From positions 1,426,001 to 1,490,000 of the forward strand of contig NZ_CP154859.1 in NCBI RefSeq assembly GCF_039614725.1: a stretch of DNA of 64,000 bases. The letters run 5' to 3'. The notes below the pieces were generated by a model, which had not been told where the DNA came from, ran no database searches, and worked only from the letters and a program-made list of their open reading frames with translations. Positions 13,453 to 22,848 of this stretch are shown here, piece after piece. Position numbers and translations under genes: made by a program. The DNA is from Thauera sp. JM12B12 (lineage in GTDB: Bacteria > Pseudomonadota > Gammaproteobacteria > Burkholderiales > Rhodocyclaceae). Each line of letters opens with the position of its first letter. Positions within the stretch are counted from its first letter, which is position 1.

Positions 13453-15000
13453 TTACAAGGGCATCAGTCCGTGCTTCTTGTGCGGCCGCGGCTCGCGCTT
13501 GGTGCGCAGGTACTCGAGCGCCTGGGCGACGTGGCGGCGCGTCTGGGCAGGCTCGATCACGGCGTCGACCAGGCGGCGTTCGGCGGCGACGTATGGGTTG
13601 GAGAACGTCTCCCGGTATTCGTGGATGAGGGCCCGGCGTCGCTCGTCCGGATCTTCGGCCTCGTCGATCTCCTTGTGGAACACGATCTCGGCTGCGCCTT
13701 CGGCGCCCATCACCGCGATCTCGGCGGTCGGCCAGGCGAACACGCGGTCGGCGCCGAGGTCCTTGCTGCACATCGCCACATAGGCGCCGCCGTAGGCCTT
13801 GCGCAGGATCACGGTGATCTTGGGCACGGTGGCCGAGGAGTAGGCGAACAGCAGTTTGGCGCCGTGGCGGATGATGCCGCCGTACTCCTGCGCGAGGCCG
13901 GGCAGGAATCCGGGCACGTCGACGAAGGTGACGAGCGGGATGTTGAAGGCATTGCAGAAGCGGATGAAGCGCGCGGCCTTGTCGGAGGCGTCGATGTCGA
14001 TCACGCCCGCCTGTACGAGCGGCTGGTTGGCGACGATGCCGATGGTTCCGCCGCTCACGCGCGCGAAGCCGATGACGATGTTCTGCGCGTGTCCCGCCTG
14101 CACCTCGAGGAAGTCGCCGAAATCGACGATGCCGGCGATCACCGTGCGCACGTCGTAGCCCTGGCGCGCCTCCGCAGGCACCAGTGCCTCGAGCGCCGGG
14201 TTGGGCTCGACGCGGCGGTCGCCCTCGATCTGCGGCGGATCTTCCAGGTTGTTGCCGGGCAGGAAGCTCAGCAGCTTCTGGCACAGGAGCACGGCGTGGC
14301 GGTCGTCCTCGGCGATGAAGTGGATCACCCCGGAGTGGCGCATGTGGGCGTCCGGTCCGCCGAGTTGCTCGGCGGTCACGGTCTCGCCCGTGACCTGCTT
14401 GATGACCTGTGGTCCGGTGATGAAGAGTTGTGCCTGGCGGGTCTGGATGATGAAGTCGGTGAGCGCGGGGCTGTAGGCGGCGCCACCCGCACACGGGCCG
14501 CAGATCAGCGAGATCTGCGGCACCACGCCCGAGAGCAGCACGTTGGCGTGAAATACCTTGCCGTAGCCGGACAGCGCATCGATGCCCTCCTGCACGCGCG
14601 CGCCACCCGAATCGTTGATGAAGACGAAGGGCGAGCCGGTCTTGAGCGCCATGTGCATGATGTCGGCGACCTTGCCGCAATGGACCTCGCCGGCCGAGCC
14701 CCCGGCGACGGTGAAGTCCTGGCTGGCGAGGTGGATCAGGCGACCGCCGACGGCGGCCGCGCCGGTCACCACGCCGTCGGCGGGCAGGGTCTTGTCCGCC
14801 ATGCCGAACAGGGTGCCACGGTGTGCGGCAAAGAGGCCGGTCTCGTCGAAGCTGTCGGGGTCGACGAGCGCGCCGATGCGTTCGCGCGCGCTCAGCCTGC
14901 CGGCCTTGCGTTGCCTGTCGAGGCGGTCGGCGCCGCCGCCGAGCTCGGCGGCAGCGCGGCGACGCTGCAGATCGGCGATCTTGTCCTGCATGGTGTTCAT
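13453..15000 (-). CDS. Acyl-CoA carboxyltransferase subunit (12S / MmdA / PccB-like)
   Basis: 515 aa from ATG 15000, chosen because GGAG lies about 6 bases upstream; the frame is open to 15057. Crotonase-fold carboxyltransferase with two halves. The first half carries FVFINDSGGARVQEGIDAL, the acyl-CoA oxyanion region; the second has RVSGGTIGIVANQP and DVPGFLPG. Family members move CO2 between carboxybiotin and propionyl- or methylmalonyl-CoA. Propionyl/methylmalonyl-CoA is the best guess from overall similarity to MmdA and PccB. With the 5S-like gene upstream and the carrier downstream it forms a transcarboxylase-like set. Confidence 0.88.
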   Translation of the reverse strand: MNTMQDKIADLQRRRAAAELGGGADRLDRQRKAGRLSARERIGALVDPDSFDETGLFAAHRGTLFGMADKTLPADGVVTGAAAVGGRLIHLASQDFTVAGGSAGEVHCGKVADIMHMALKTGSPFVFINDSGGARVQEGIDALSGYGKVFHANVLLSGVVPQISLICGPCAGGAAYSPALTDFIIQTRQAQLFITGPQVIKQVTGETVTAEQLGGPDAHMRHSGVIHFIAEDDRHAVLLCQKLLSFLPGNNLEDPPQIEGDRRVEPNPALEALVPAEARQGYDVRTVIAGIVDFGDFLEVQAGHAQNIVIGFARVSGGTIGIVANQPLVQAGVIDIDASDKAARFIRFCNAFNIPLVTFVDVPGFLPGLAQEYGGIIRHGAKLLFAYSSATVPKITVILRKAYGGAYVAMCSKDLGADRVFAWPTAEIAVMGAEGAAEIVFHKEIDEAEDPDERRRALIHEYRETFSNPYVAAERRLVDAVIEPAQTRRHVAQALEYLRTKREPRPHKKHGLMPL

Positions 15001-15056
15001 GGGGGGCTCCTGGATTCCCTTGGGGCGCGCGTCCGGACGGGGGGCGGTGGTGGGCA

Positions 15057-16568
15057 TCAGCCCACCGGTGTGACCGAGACGCGATGCGAGCGTCCGTTCA
15101 GGGTCACGTCGTAGCTGACCGTAGCGTGCAGCGGCGCGGCAGCGGCCGCATTGGCGCTGGGTCCCGGGGCGCTGCCAGGCGCTGCGGGGGGCGCGGTCTT
15201 GCCGAGATTCTTCGGTCCCTCCGCGCGGCTGGCGAAGAACTTCGGGGCGACCTGCGGGAACATGGCGTGGGTCAGCACGTCCTCGTCACTGCCATCGCTG
15301 CCCGGCAGGGCGAGCGTGCTCTCGCGCAGGGATTGCCATTCTGGCTGCAGCAGGTCGGCGGGGCGGCAGTCGATGGGCTGCTTGCCGCCCTGGCGCTCGG
15401 CAAGGGCGACGACCTCGGGGTCGCGGGCGCCCGGCGCCTGGCCGTAATAGCCGAGCATGAGGTCGGCGAACTCGCCGGACATCGCCTTGTAGCGCCCCAT
15501 CATCACGTTGAACACGGCCTGCGTGCCGACGATCTGGCTCGATGGCGTGACCAGCGGCGGGAAGCCGGCGTCCTCGCGCACGCGCGGCACCTCGATCAGC
15601 ACCTCCTTGAGGCGGTGTGCCGCGTTCTGCTGCTTCAGCTGGCTCTCCATGTTGGAGATCATGCCGCCGGGGATCTGGCTGTCGAAGATGTCGGTGTCCA
15701 CGCCGTGGATGTTGGACATGAACTCGGCGTAGCGCGGGCGAACGCTGGCGAAGTGGTCGCGCACGCGGCGCAGGCAGTCCTTGTCGAGGCGGGCCTCGAA
15801 GCCGGTGCCCTCGAGCATCTCGACCAGGCTTTCGGTGGGGTTGTGGCCGGGGCCGAGGCTGAGCGAGCTGATCGCGGTGTCCACGCAGTCGGCGCCGGCC
15901 TCGATCGCCTTCATCAGGCTCACCAGGGTGACGCCGGTGGTGGCATGGGTGTGCACATGCACCCGCACGCCGGCGCCGCAGCGTTCCTTGATACCCCTGA
16001 CGATATCGTAGGCGGGCTGCGGCTTGAGCAGCGCGGCCATGTCCTTGAGGCAGATCGAGTCGCAGCCGAGCTCGACCAGGCGCTCGGCCATGTTCACGAA
16101 GCCCTCTACGGTGTGGAGCGGGCTCACGGTGTAGCAGATCGTGCCCTGGGCGTGCTTGCCGGTGCGGCGCACGGCGGTGATGGCGCGCTGCAGGTTGCGG
16201 ATGTCGTTGAGGGCGTCGAAGACGCGGAATACGTCCATGCCGTTTTCGGCGGCCTTGTCGACGAAACGGTCCACCACCATGTCCTGGTAGTGGCGGTAGC
16301 CGAGCAGGTTCTGCCCGCGCAGCAGCATCTGCAGGCGCGAGTTCGGCAGCAGGCGGCGGAAGGTGCGCAGGCGTTCCCAGGGGTCTTCGTTGAGGAAGCG
16401 GATGCAGGCGTCGAAGGTGGCGCCGCCCCAGCACTCGACAGACCAGTAGCCGGCGCGATCGATGTCGGCGCAGGCGGGGACCATGTCCTCGAGTGCCATG
16501 CGGGTGGCGAGCAGGCTCTGGTGCGCGTCGCGCAGGGCGAGTTCGGTGACGTCGATGGTGCGTTTCAT
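15057..16568 (-). CDS. Pyruvate/oxaloacetate carboxyltransferase (5S / OadA / PycB-like)
   Basis: 503 aa. TIM-barrel carboxyltransferase: it begins with a TELALRDAHQSLLATRM signature, has WGGATFDACIRFL, and SICLKDMA carries the Lys that is carbamylated in this family; HVHTHATTG supplies metal-binding His residues. It would transfer carboxyl between oxaloacetate/pyruvate and carboxybiotin. After a Pro/Ala-rich linker the protein ends in VTLNGRSHRVSV, which mimics only the first strand of the separate carrier (ITLNGKTFDVDV); there is no biotinylation motif here. First gene of the four-gene minus-strand cluster, divergent from the DMT transporter. Confidence 0.9.
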   Translation of the reverse strand: MKRTIDVTELALRDAHQSLLATRMALEDMVPACADIDRAGYWSVECWGGATFDACIRFLNEDPWERLRTFRRLLPNSRLQMLLRGQNLLGYRHYQDMVVDRFVDKAAENGMDVFRVFDALNDIRNLQRAITAVRRTGKHAQGTICYTVSPLHTVEGFVNMAERLVELGCDSICLKDMAALLKPQPAYDIVRGIKERCGAGVRVHVHTHATTGVTLVSLMKAIEAGADCVDTAISSLSLGPGHNPTESLVEMLEGTGFEARLDKDCLRRVRDHFASVRPRYAEFMSNIHGVDTDIFDSQIPGGMISNMESQLKQQNAAHRLKEVLIEVPRVREDAGFPPLVTPSSQIVGTQAVFNVMMGRYKAMSGEFADLMLGYYGQAPGARDPEVVALAERQGGKQPIDCRPADLLQPEWQSLRESTLALPGSDGSDEDVLTHAMFPQVAPKFFASRAEGPKNLGKTAPPAAPGSAPGPSANAAAAAPLHATVSYDVTLNGRSHRVSVTPVG

Positions 16569-16808
16569 TTGGGGGCCTGTGCAGGGGCGTCGCGCCGTGT
16601 TGATGCGGTCGGTGGCGCGGCTGCGTCGTTATTTGTGCACTGCAACTATATGCCCGCGGCGCGTTGCATGCATGATCTGTGTCAATCAATTTGCGTGCGA
16701 CGTGCAGGTGGGCACGCTCGCAGGCGCGGGGCGAGGTGTCGCCGGGGCATCGGAGCATTGTTGCGAATCCACGAACATTGCTGCTCAGGGAATGGGGTTT
16801 ATCTGAGC

Positions 16809-17750
16809 ATGGATTACAAAGACAATCACGGGCCGAAATCCGTCGCCGAGCAAGCTGCAATGAACCAAGCCCGCTTCAACCCCTACCTGCTCCTCGTGCT
16901 CGCGTCCCTGTTCTGGGCCGGCAACATGGTCATGAGCCGTGGCCTGCGCGCCGACCTGCCGCCGGTCGCGCTTGCGTTCTGGCGCTGGGTGGTCGCGTTT
17001 GCCTGCGTGCTGCCGCTGGCCTGGCCGCATTTCAGGTCGCAGTGGCCGCTGCTGCGGGCGGCCTGGAAGCAGGTGGTTTTCCTCGGCATCTTCGGTGTCG
17101 GCTTCTACAACACCTTCTCCTACGTTGCGGTGCAATACACCACGGCGACCAGTGCGACCCTGCTCAACTCCTTCATCCCGGTGGCCACGATCGCGCTTGC
17201 CTTCGCCTTTCTCGGTAAGCGACTCACGCGTCCGGAGGCGGTCGGCGTCGGCGTGTCGCTGCTCGGCGTGGTGACGTTGATCGCACGTGGCAGCCTCGAC
17301 ACGCTGCTGGCGCTCGAGCTCAACACGGGTGACCTGTGGATGCTGGTCGCCGTGCTGACCTGGAGCATCTACACGGTCGGCTTGCAGTGGCGGCCGAAGG
17401 GTGTGCATCCGATGCTCCAGCTTGCCGCCTTCGTCTTCGTCGGGCTGCTGGTGATGGCGCCGATGTATGCGTGGGAGCTGTCGAGCGGGCGTTCGGTGGT
17501 TCTGCATGCCGGCTCGGTGGCCGGCATCCTCTATGCGGGCGTGATCGCGGCCTTTCTCGGATTCGTCTGCTTCAATGCGGGCGTGATCGCGGTGGGACCT
17601 TCGGTCGGATCCTTGTTCATCCACCTGCAGCCGGTGTTTGCCGCGATCCTGTCTACGCTGCTGCTCGGGGAGTCTCCGGCCTGGTTCCACTATGTGGGCA
17701 TGACGCTCGTGCTGGGTGGTATCGCGCTCACGATGCGCCAGCCACGCTGA
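16809..17750 (+). CDS. EamA/DMT-superfamily exporter
   Basis: 313 aa from ATG 16809 (ATG 16860 would give 296 aa; neither has a strong ribosome site). About ten hydrophobic helices arranged as two EamA repeats: the first begins LLLVLASLFWAGNMVMSRGL, the second LWMLVAVLTWSIYTVGLQW. Proteins of this type export amino acids or metabolites, but the substrate is not readable. The 240-base gap to the divergent carboxyltransferase operon holds both promoters. The ORF is open much further upstream, but that part is antisense to the 5S-like gene. Confidence 0.85.
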   Translation: MDYKDNHGPKSVAEQAAMNQARFNPYLLLVLASLFWAGNMVMSRGLRADLPPVALAFWRWVVAFACVLPLAWPHFRSQWPLLRAAWKQVVFLGIFGVGFYNTFSYVAVQYTTATSATLLNSFIPVATIALAFAFLGKRLTRPEAVGVGVSLLGVVTLIARGSLDTLLALELNTGDLWMLVAVLTWSIYTVGLQWRPKGVHPMLQLAAFVFVGLLVMAPMYAWELSSGRSVVLHAGSVAGILYAGVIAAFLGFVCFNAGVIAVGPSVGSLFIHLQPVFAAILSTLLLGESPAWFHYVGMTLVLGGIALTMRQPR

Positions 17751-17892
17751 TTCCCCGGGTTCGTTCATCGGCCGACGAACCGGCGCCTGAGCGCGCGCAG
17801 TGCGGGATGCAAAAGCCCGTTCCCGCGCCGTTAAAAATTTGCACAAATATAGTTTGGTAGAATGGAGGCTCGCTAACCAGACAGGAAGTTCA

Positions 17893-19665
17893 ATGTGCGG
17901 AATTGCAGGTGAGTTGAGATTCGACGGCAACACCCCCGACCTCGCGGCGCTGGCGCGGATGAACGCGCAGCAGCAGGCGCGCGGGCCGGACAACGGCGGC
18001 GTGTTCGCGCAGGGCGCGCAGGCCTGGGGCCACCGCCGGCTGAAGATCATGGACCTGTCCGAATCGGCGCAGCAGCCCATGGTCGATCCCGAGCTCGGCC
18101 TGGGCATCGTGTTCAACGGCGCCGTCTACAACCACCCCGAGCTGCGCCGCGAGCTCGAGGCCAAGGGCTACCGCTTCTACTCCCACGGCGACACCGAGGT
18201 GCTGCTCAAGGCCTACCACGCCTGGGGCGAGGACTTCGTCACCCGGCTCAACGGCATGTTCGCATTCGCGATCTGGGAGCGCGACAGTGGCCGCGTGCTG
18301 CTCGGCCGCGACCGGCTGGGCATCAAGCCGCTGTATTACGCGCCGATCGAGGGCGGGCTGCGCTTCGCATCCGCCTTGCCGGCGCTGCTGGCGGCGGGTG
18401 GGGTCGACACCACGATCGATCCGGCGGCGCTCAATCACTACCTTTCCTTCCACGCCGTGGTGCCGGCGCCGCACACGCTGCTGGCCGGCGTGCGCAAGCT
18501 CGCCCCGGGCACGCTGATGCGCATCGAGCCCGATGGCTGGCGCAGCGAGCGCAGCTTCTGGGCGCTGGACTACGCCCGCGACGCCGCCGACGAGTCACGC
18601 AGCTTCGAGGATTGGACCGAGATCCTGCTCGACGGCCTGCGCTCCGCGGTCAGGCGCCGCCTGGTGGCGGACGTGCCGGTGGGTGCCTTGCTGTCGGGCG
18701 GGGTGGACTCCAGCCTCATCGTCGGCCTGATGGCCGAGGCCGGGGTCAAGGATCTGCGCACCTACAACGTCGGCTTCGCCGATGTCGGCGGCGAGAAGGG
18801 CAACGAGTTCGAATACGCCGACATCGTCGCGCGGGAATTCGGCACGGTGCACGAACGCATCTTCGTGCCAGAGCAGGAACTGCTCACCCGCCTGCCCGAG
18901 GCGGTGGCGGCGATGAACGAACCCATGGTGAGCCACGACTGCATCGGCTTCTATCTGCTCTCCGAGGCGGTGAGCCGGCACAGCAAGGTGGTGCAGAGCG
19001 GGCAGGGCGCGGACGAGGTGTTCGGCGGCTATCACTGGTACCCGAAGCTCGCCGGCAGCGCCGACCCGGTGGCCGATTATCTGGCGGCTTTCCGCGACCG
19101 CGACTACGAGGAATACCTGCGCACCGTTAATCCGCGGTGGCACGGCGTGGATGCGAGTGCGGCCTTCGTCGCCGCGAGCTTCAACGCCCCGGGTGCGGAC
19201 GATCCGGTGGAGAAGGCGCTGCGCCTGGATACCACGGTGATGCTGGTCGACGACCCCGTGAAGCGCGTGGACAACATGACCATGGCCTTCGGGCTGGAGG
19301 CGCGCGTGCCCTTCCTCGATCACGAGCTGGTCGAGCTCGCCGCGCGCATCCCGGCGCGCCACAAGCTCGCGCACGGCGGCAAGGGCGTGCTGAAGGAAGC
19401 GGCGCGCAAGGTGATCCCCGGCGCGGTGATCGACCGTCCCAAGGGCTACTTTCCGGTGCCCGCGCTCAAGTACCTGCAGGGCCCGGTGCTCGAGCGCGTG
19501 CGCGACGCGCTGTCCAGCCGTTCGGCGCGCGAGCGCGGGCTGTTCCGCCAGGACTACGTCGACATGCTGCTCGCCGACCCGTCCGCCCACATCACGCCGC
19601 TGCGTGGTTCCAAGCTCTGGCAGCTCGGGCTGCTGGAGTGGTGGCTGCAGACCCATGTGGGCTGA
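17893..19665 (+). CDS. N-acetylglutaminylglutamine amidotransferase (asparagine-synthetase family)
   Basis: 590 aa. Class II glutamine amidotransferase domain with catalytic Cys2 (MCGIAGE) and RGPDNGG, followed by the asparagine-synthetase-type ATP domain with LLSGGVDSS near residue 267 and FLDHELVE. Similarity plus the next two genes identify it as the enzyme that amidates N-acetylglutaminylglutamine to the osmolyte NAGGN, not AsnB. ATG 17893 begins the canonical MCGIAG and follows AGGAAG. An AT-rich stretch (17831-17864) with a TAGAAT lies upstream and may be the promoter, which would suit osmotic control. Confidence 0.93.
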   Translation: MCGIAGELRFDGNTPDLAALARMNAQQQARGPDNGGVFAQGAQAWGHRRLKIMDLSESAQQPMVDPELGLGIVFNGAVYNHPELRRELEAKGYRFYSHGDTEVLLKAYHAWGEDFVTRLNGMFAFAIWERDSGRVLLGRDRLGIKPLYYAPIEGGLRFASALPALLAAGGVDTTIDPAALNHYLSFHAVVPAPHTLLAGVRKLAPGTLMRIEPDGWRSERSFWALDYARDAADESRSFEDWTEILLDGLRSAVRRRLVADVPVGALLSGGVDSSLIVGLMAEAGVKDLRTYNVGFADVGGEKGNEFEYADIVAREFGTVHERIFVPEQELLTRLPEAVAAMNEPMVSHDCIGFYLLSEAVSRHSKVVQSGQGADEVFGGYHWYPKLAGSADPVADYLAAFRDRDYEEYLRTVNPRWHGVDASAAFVAASFNAPGADDPVEKALRLDTTVMLVDDPVKRVDNMTMAFGLEARVPFLDHELVELAARIPARHKLAHGGKGVLKEAARKVIPGAVIDRPKGYFPVPALKYLQGPVLERVRDALSSRSARERGLFRQDYVDMLLADPSAHITPLRGSKLWQLGLLEWWLQTHVG

Positions 19666-19677
19666 GGACAAGGCACC

Positions 19678-21432
19678 ATGATCCGCAAGCACATCGCGCG
19701 CGCCCTGCGCGCCGAGCAGCGCAGCGCGCAGCTGGCCGTGCATCGGCCTGCCGGTCAGCCCGAGCCGGCAGGCGCGCCCACCGACGTCGTCATCGAATGC
19801 GGCTGGGGGCGACTGCTGCCGGCGCAGACCTGGCGCGATGCCGCGAGCCTGGCCGAGGCCCTGCTCGCCGAGCGCCCCGGCCAGCGCGACATCGCCTTTT
19901 ACGTCGAGAAGCCGCACGTGGTCGTGGCGCACGCGCCGCAGCAGCTCTTCCTCGACCCTTCCGAGGCCTTCCGGCTCAACCTCGCCACCTTTCGCGGGCG
20001 CTCGCAGCGCGCCGGGCGCAGCGGCTTCACGCTGCGCCGGCTGCGTACGCGCGCGGATGTGGCGGCGATCAACGTGCTCTACCGCGCGCGTCGGATGGTG
20101 CCGGTGGATGCGCAGGCGGTCTGGAAGGCCCGCGCCAGCCGGGCGATCACGTACGCGCTTGCCGAGGACCGCGCCAGCGGCGAGGTGATCGGCGTGGCGA
20201 TGGGTCTTGACCATGTCGAGGCCTTCGCCGATCCGCAGCACGGCGCCAGCCTGTGGGCGCTGGCGGTGGCGCCGCAGGCCGAGCATCCGGGCGTGGGCGA
20301 GGCGCTGGTGCGCTATCTGGCCGAGCACTACCAGGCGCGCGGGCGCGAGTGGATGGACGTGTCGGTGCTGCATGACAACGAGCAGGCGATCGCGCTCTAC
20401 GACAAGCTCGGCTTCCAGCGCATCCCCGCGTTCGCGGTCAAGCGCCGCAACGCGATCAACGAGCCGCTGTTCATCGGCGGCGGCGAGGCGCTGCAGGATC
20501 TCAATCCCTATGCCCGCCTGCTCGTCGACGAGGCGATCCGGCGCGGCATCCACGCCGAGGTGATCGACGCCGCGAACGGCTACTTCCGCCTTACCCTGGG
20601 CGGGCGCAGCATCGTCTGCCGCGAGTCGCTGTCCGAGCTCACCAGCGCGGTGGCGATGAGCCGCTGTCAGGACAAGCGCGTGACCCTGAAGCTGCTTGCG
20701 GGCGAGGGGCTCGCGGTGCCGCGCCAGGCCGATGCCGATGACGAGGCCGGCTGGCAGACGCTGTTCGCCGAGCTCGGCGCGGTGGTGGTCAAGCCGGTCG
20801 AGGGCGAGCAGGGCAAGGGCATCAGCGTCGATCTGCGCAGCGCCGAGGACGTGCGCGCGGCGATCGAGCGCGCGCGCCAGTTCTGCGATCGCGTCATCGT
20901 CGAGCAGTTCTGCAAGGGCGAGGATCTGCGCATCGTCGTCATCGACTACCAGGTCGTGGCCGCGGCGGTGCGGCGACCGCCGGTGGTGGTGGGCGACGGG
21001 CGCAGCACGGTGCGCGAGCTCATCGAGCGCCAGAGCCGCCGGCGCGCGGCCGCCACCGGTGGCGAGTCGCGCATCCCGCTCGACGCCGAGACCGTGCGCT
21101 GCGTCGGCGCGCAGGGCCTCACGCTCGACGCCGTGCCGCAGCCCGAGCAGCGCCTGCAGGTGCGCAACACCGCCAACCTGCACACCGGCGGCACCATCCA
21201 TGACGTCACCGCGGAGCTGCATCCGGTGCTGCGCGAGGCCGCGGAGAAGGCCGCGCGCGCGCTCGACATCCCGGTGACGGGGCTGGATTTCCTCGTTCCC
21301 GCGGTCGACGCGCCCGAGTACGTGATCATCGAGGCCAACGAGCGCCCGGGTCTCGCCAACCACGAGCCCCAGCCCACCGCCGAGCGCTTCATCGACCTGC
21401 TCTTCCCGCGCTCGCGCGCGGTCGCGGCATGA
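19678..21432 (+). CDS. ngg: N-acetylglutaminylglutamine synthetase (GNAT + ATP-grasp fusion)
   Basis: 584 aa. Residues about 120-260 are a GNAT acetyltransferase domain (VAPQAEHPGVGEALVRYLAE resembles the acetyl-CoA loop; LYDKLGFQRI is the typical end). Residues about 300-575 are an ATP-grasp ligase: VVVKPVEGEQGKGISVDL and VIIEANERPGL carry nucleotide and Mg ligands. Together they would acetylate Gln and join it to a second Gln. The gene starts 12 bases after the amidotransferase and overlaps the frame of the following peptidase, consistent with one operon. Product: precursor of the compatible solute NAGGN. Confidence 0.93.
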   Translation: MIRKHIARALRAEQRSAQLAVHRPAGQPEPAGAPTDVVIECGWGRLLPAQTWRDAASLAEALLAERPGQRDIAFYVEKPHVVVAHAPQQLFLDPSEAFRLNLATFRGRSQRAGRSGFTLRRLRTRADVAAINVLYRARRMVPVDAQAVWKARASRAITYALAEDRASGEVIGVAMGLDHVEAFADPQHGASLWALAVAPQAEHPGVGEALVRYLAEHYQARGREWMDVSVLHDNEQAIALYDKLGFQRIPAFAVKRRNAINEPLFIGGGEALQDLNPYARLLVDEAIRRGIHAEVIDAANGYFRLTLGGRSIVCRESLSELTSAVAMSRCQDKRVTLKLLAGEGLAVPRQADADDEAGWQTLFAELGAVVVKPVEGEQGKGISVDLRSAEDVRAAIERARQFCDRVIVEQFCKGEDLRIVVIDYQVVAAAVRRPPVVVGDGRSTVRELIERQSRRRAAATGGESRIPLDAETVRCVGAQGLTLDAVPQPEQRLQVRNTANLHTGGTIHDVTAELHPVLREAAEKAARALDIPVTGLDFLVPAVDAPEYVIIEANERPGLANHEPQPTAERFIDLLFPRSRAVAA

Positions 21433-21482
21433 GCGGGGCAGCATCCACGCCAACAACGACCCACGAACAAGGAGCGCGCGAC

Positions 21483-22685
21483 ATGAATGATCCGATCGCG
21501 AACCCGATCATGACCCTGCCGCCGATCGACTACGCCTACCTGGAGGAGACGATGCTGCAACTGCTCGCGATCCCCAGCCCGGTCGGCCTCACCGACGCGG
21601 CGGTGCGCTACACCGCGGGGCGCTTCGAGGCGCTCGGCATCCCGTACGAGATCACCCGCCGCGGGGCGATCCGCGCCACGCTCAAGGGCCAGGCCGCGCA
21701 GCCCGCGCGCGCGGTGGTGGCCCACCTCGACACGCTGGGGGCGATGGTGAAGTCGCTGAAGCCGAACGGGCGCCTGGAGATCGTGCCCATCGGCCACTGG
21801 TCGGCGCGTTTCGCCGAGGGCGGGCGGCTCACCATCTTCACCGACCACGGCCAGGTGCGTGGCACCTGCCTGCCGCTCAAGACTTCGGGCCACGCGTTCG
21901 GCGGCGAGATCGACACCCAGCCGGTGGGCTGGGAACACGTCGAGGTGCGGGTGGATCTGCCGGCCGAGGACCGCGCCGCGCTCGAGGCGGCGGGGCTCGC
22001 GGTCGGCGACTGGATCGCCTTCGATCCCCAGCCCGAGATCCAGCCCGATGGCTACATCAACTCGCGCTACCTCGACGACAAGGCTGCGGTGGCCGCCTTG
22101 CTGACCGCCTGCAAGGCAGTCCGCGACCACGGCCTCGCGCTGCCGGTCGATGTGCACCCGCTGCTCACCATCACCGAGGAGATCGGCTCCGGCGCATCGG
22201 CCGCACTGCACGGCGAGATCGCCGAAATGCTGAGCCTGGACATCTCGATCGCCGCCCCCGGGCAAAACACCTCGGAGCATGCCGCCACGATCTGCATGCA
22301 GGACATGTCCGGCCCCTTCGACTACCACCTCACCCACAAGCTGATCGCGCTCGCCAGGGAGCACGGCATCGCCCATCGGCGCGACATCTTCCGCTACTAC
22401 CGCTCGGACTCGGCCGCCGCGGTGGAGGCGGGCAACGACATCCGCACCGCCCTGGTCGGCTTCGGTGCCGACGCCTCGCACGCCCAGGAGCGCACTCATC
22501 GTGACGCGCTCGAGGCGCTGACCCGGCTCGTCATCGCGTACATGATCAGCGAGCCGGTGGCGCGCCGCGACTGCCGCTCGATGGGCTCGCTGGACGGCTT
22601 CACAGAGCAGCTTTGCCCCGGCGACATGACGGTGCCGAACACGCCGCTGCCCGAGCCTGGCTCCTTCCTGTCGAGGCTGCGCTGA
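21483..22685 (+). CDS. NAGGN-system metallopeptidase (M42/M20-like)
   Basis: 400 aa from ATG 21483, which has AAGGAG 8-13 bases upstream; the frame also opens at 21429, overlapping ngg. Di-zinc aminopeptidase fold: VVAHLDTLGAM (His-Asp), YLDDKAAVAAL (bridging Asp), ITEEIGSGAS (catalytic Glu pair), GADASHAQERTH (last His). It is the third conserved gene of NAGGN operons; family knowledge links it to osmoprotectant turnover or processing, but the exact reaction is not established. Confidence 0.9.
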   Translation: MNDPIANPIMTLPPIDYAYLEETMLQLLAIPSPVGLTDAAVRYTAGRFEALGIPYEITRRGAIRATLKGQAAQPARAVVAHLDTLGAMVKSLKPNGRLEIVPIGHWSARFAEGGRLTIFTDHGQVRGTCLPLKTSGHAFGGEIDTQPVGWEHVEVRVDLPAEDRAALEAAGLAVGDWIAFDPQPEIQPDGYINSRYLDDKAAVAALLTACKAVRDHGLALPVDVHPLLTITEEIGSGASAALHGEIAEMLSLDISIAAPGQNTSEHAATICMQDMSGPFDYHLTHKLIALAREHGIAHRRDIFRYYRSDSAAAVEAGNDIRTALVGFGADASHAQERTHRDALEALTRLVIAYMISEPVARRDCRSMGSLDGFTEQLCPGDMTVPNTPLPEPGSFLSRLR

Positions 22686-22848
22686 AGCGAGGTTTCCGGC
22701 CATGCGGATCGTACGATATCGCTCATGTCTTATAGAGGACTTTTGTCCTGCCGTCTTGACTTGTCCGCTTGCTCGGTAGCATCCTCCTTCGGTTGTGCGC
22801 CGCTGTGACGGCGCGTGCCTGTCATCACCTAGCCAGAGAGCCCCGAAC

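Noticed and set aside
14823..16808. Upstream extension of the DMT transporter frame
   Set aside because: It runs antisense through the 5S- and 12S-like genes; the transporter fold begins only after ATG 16809.
18595..21456. 953-codon minus-strand open frame over the NAGGN genes
   Set aside because: Antisense to two recognised enzymes; the product reads as His/Arg-rich shadow sequence.
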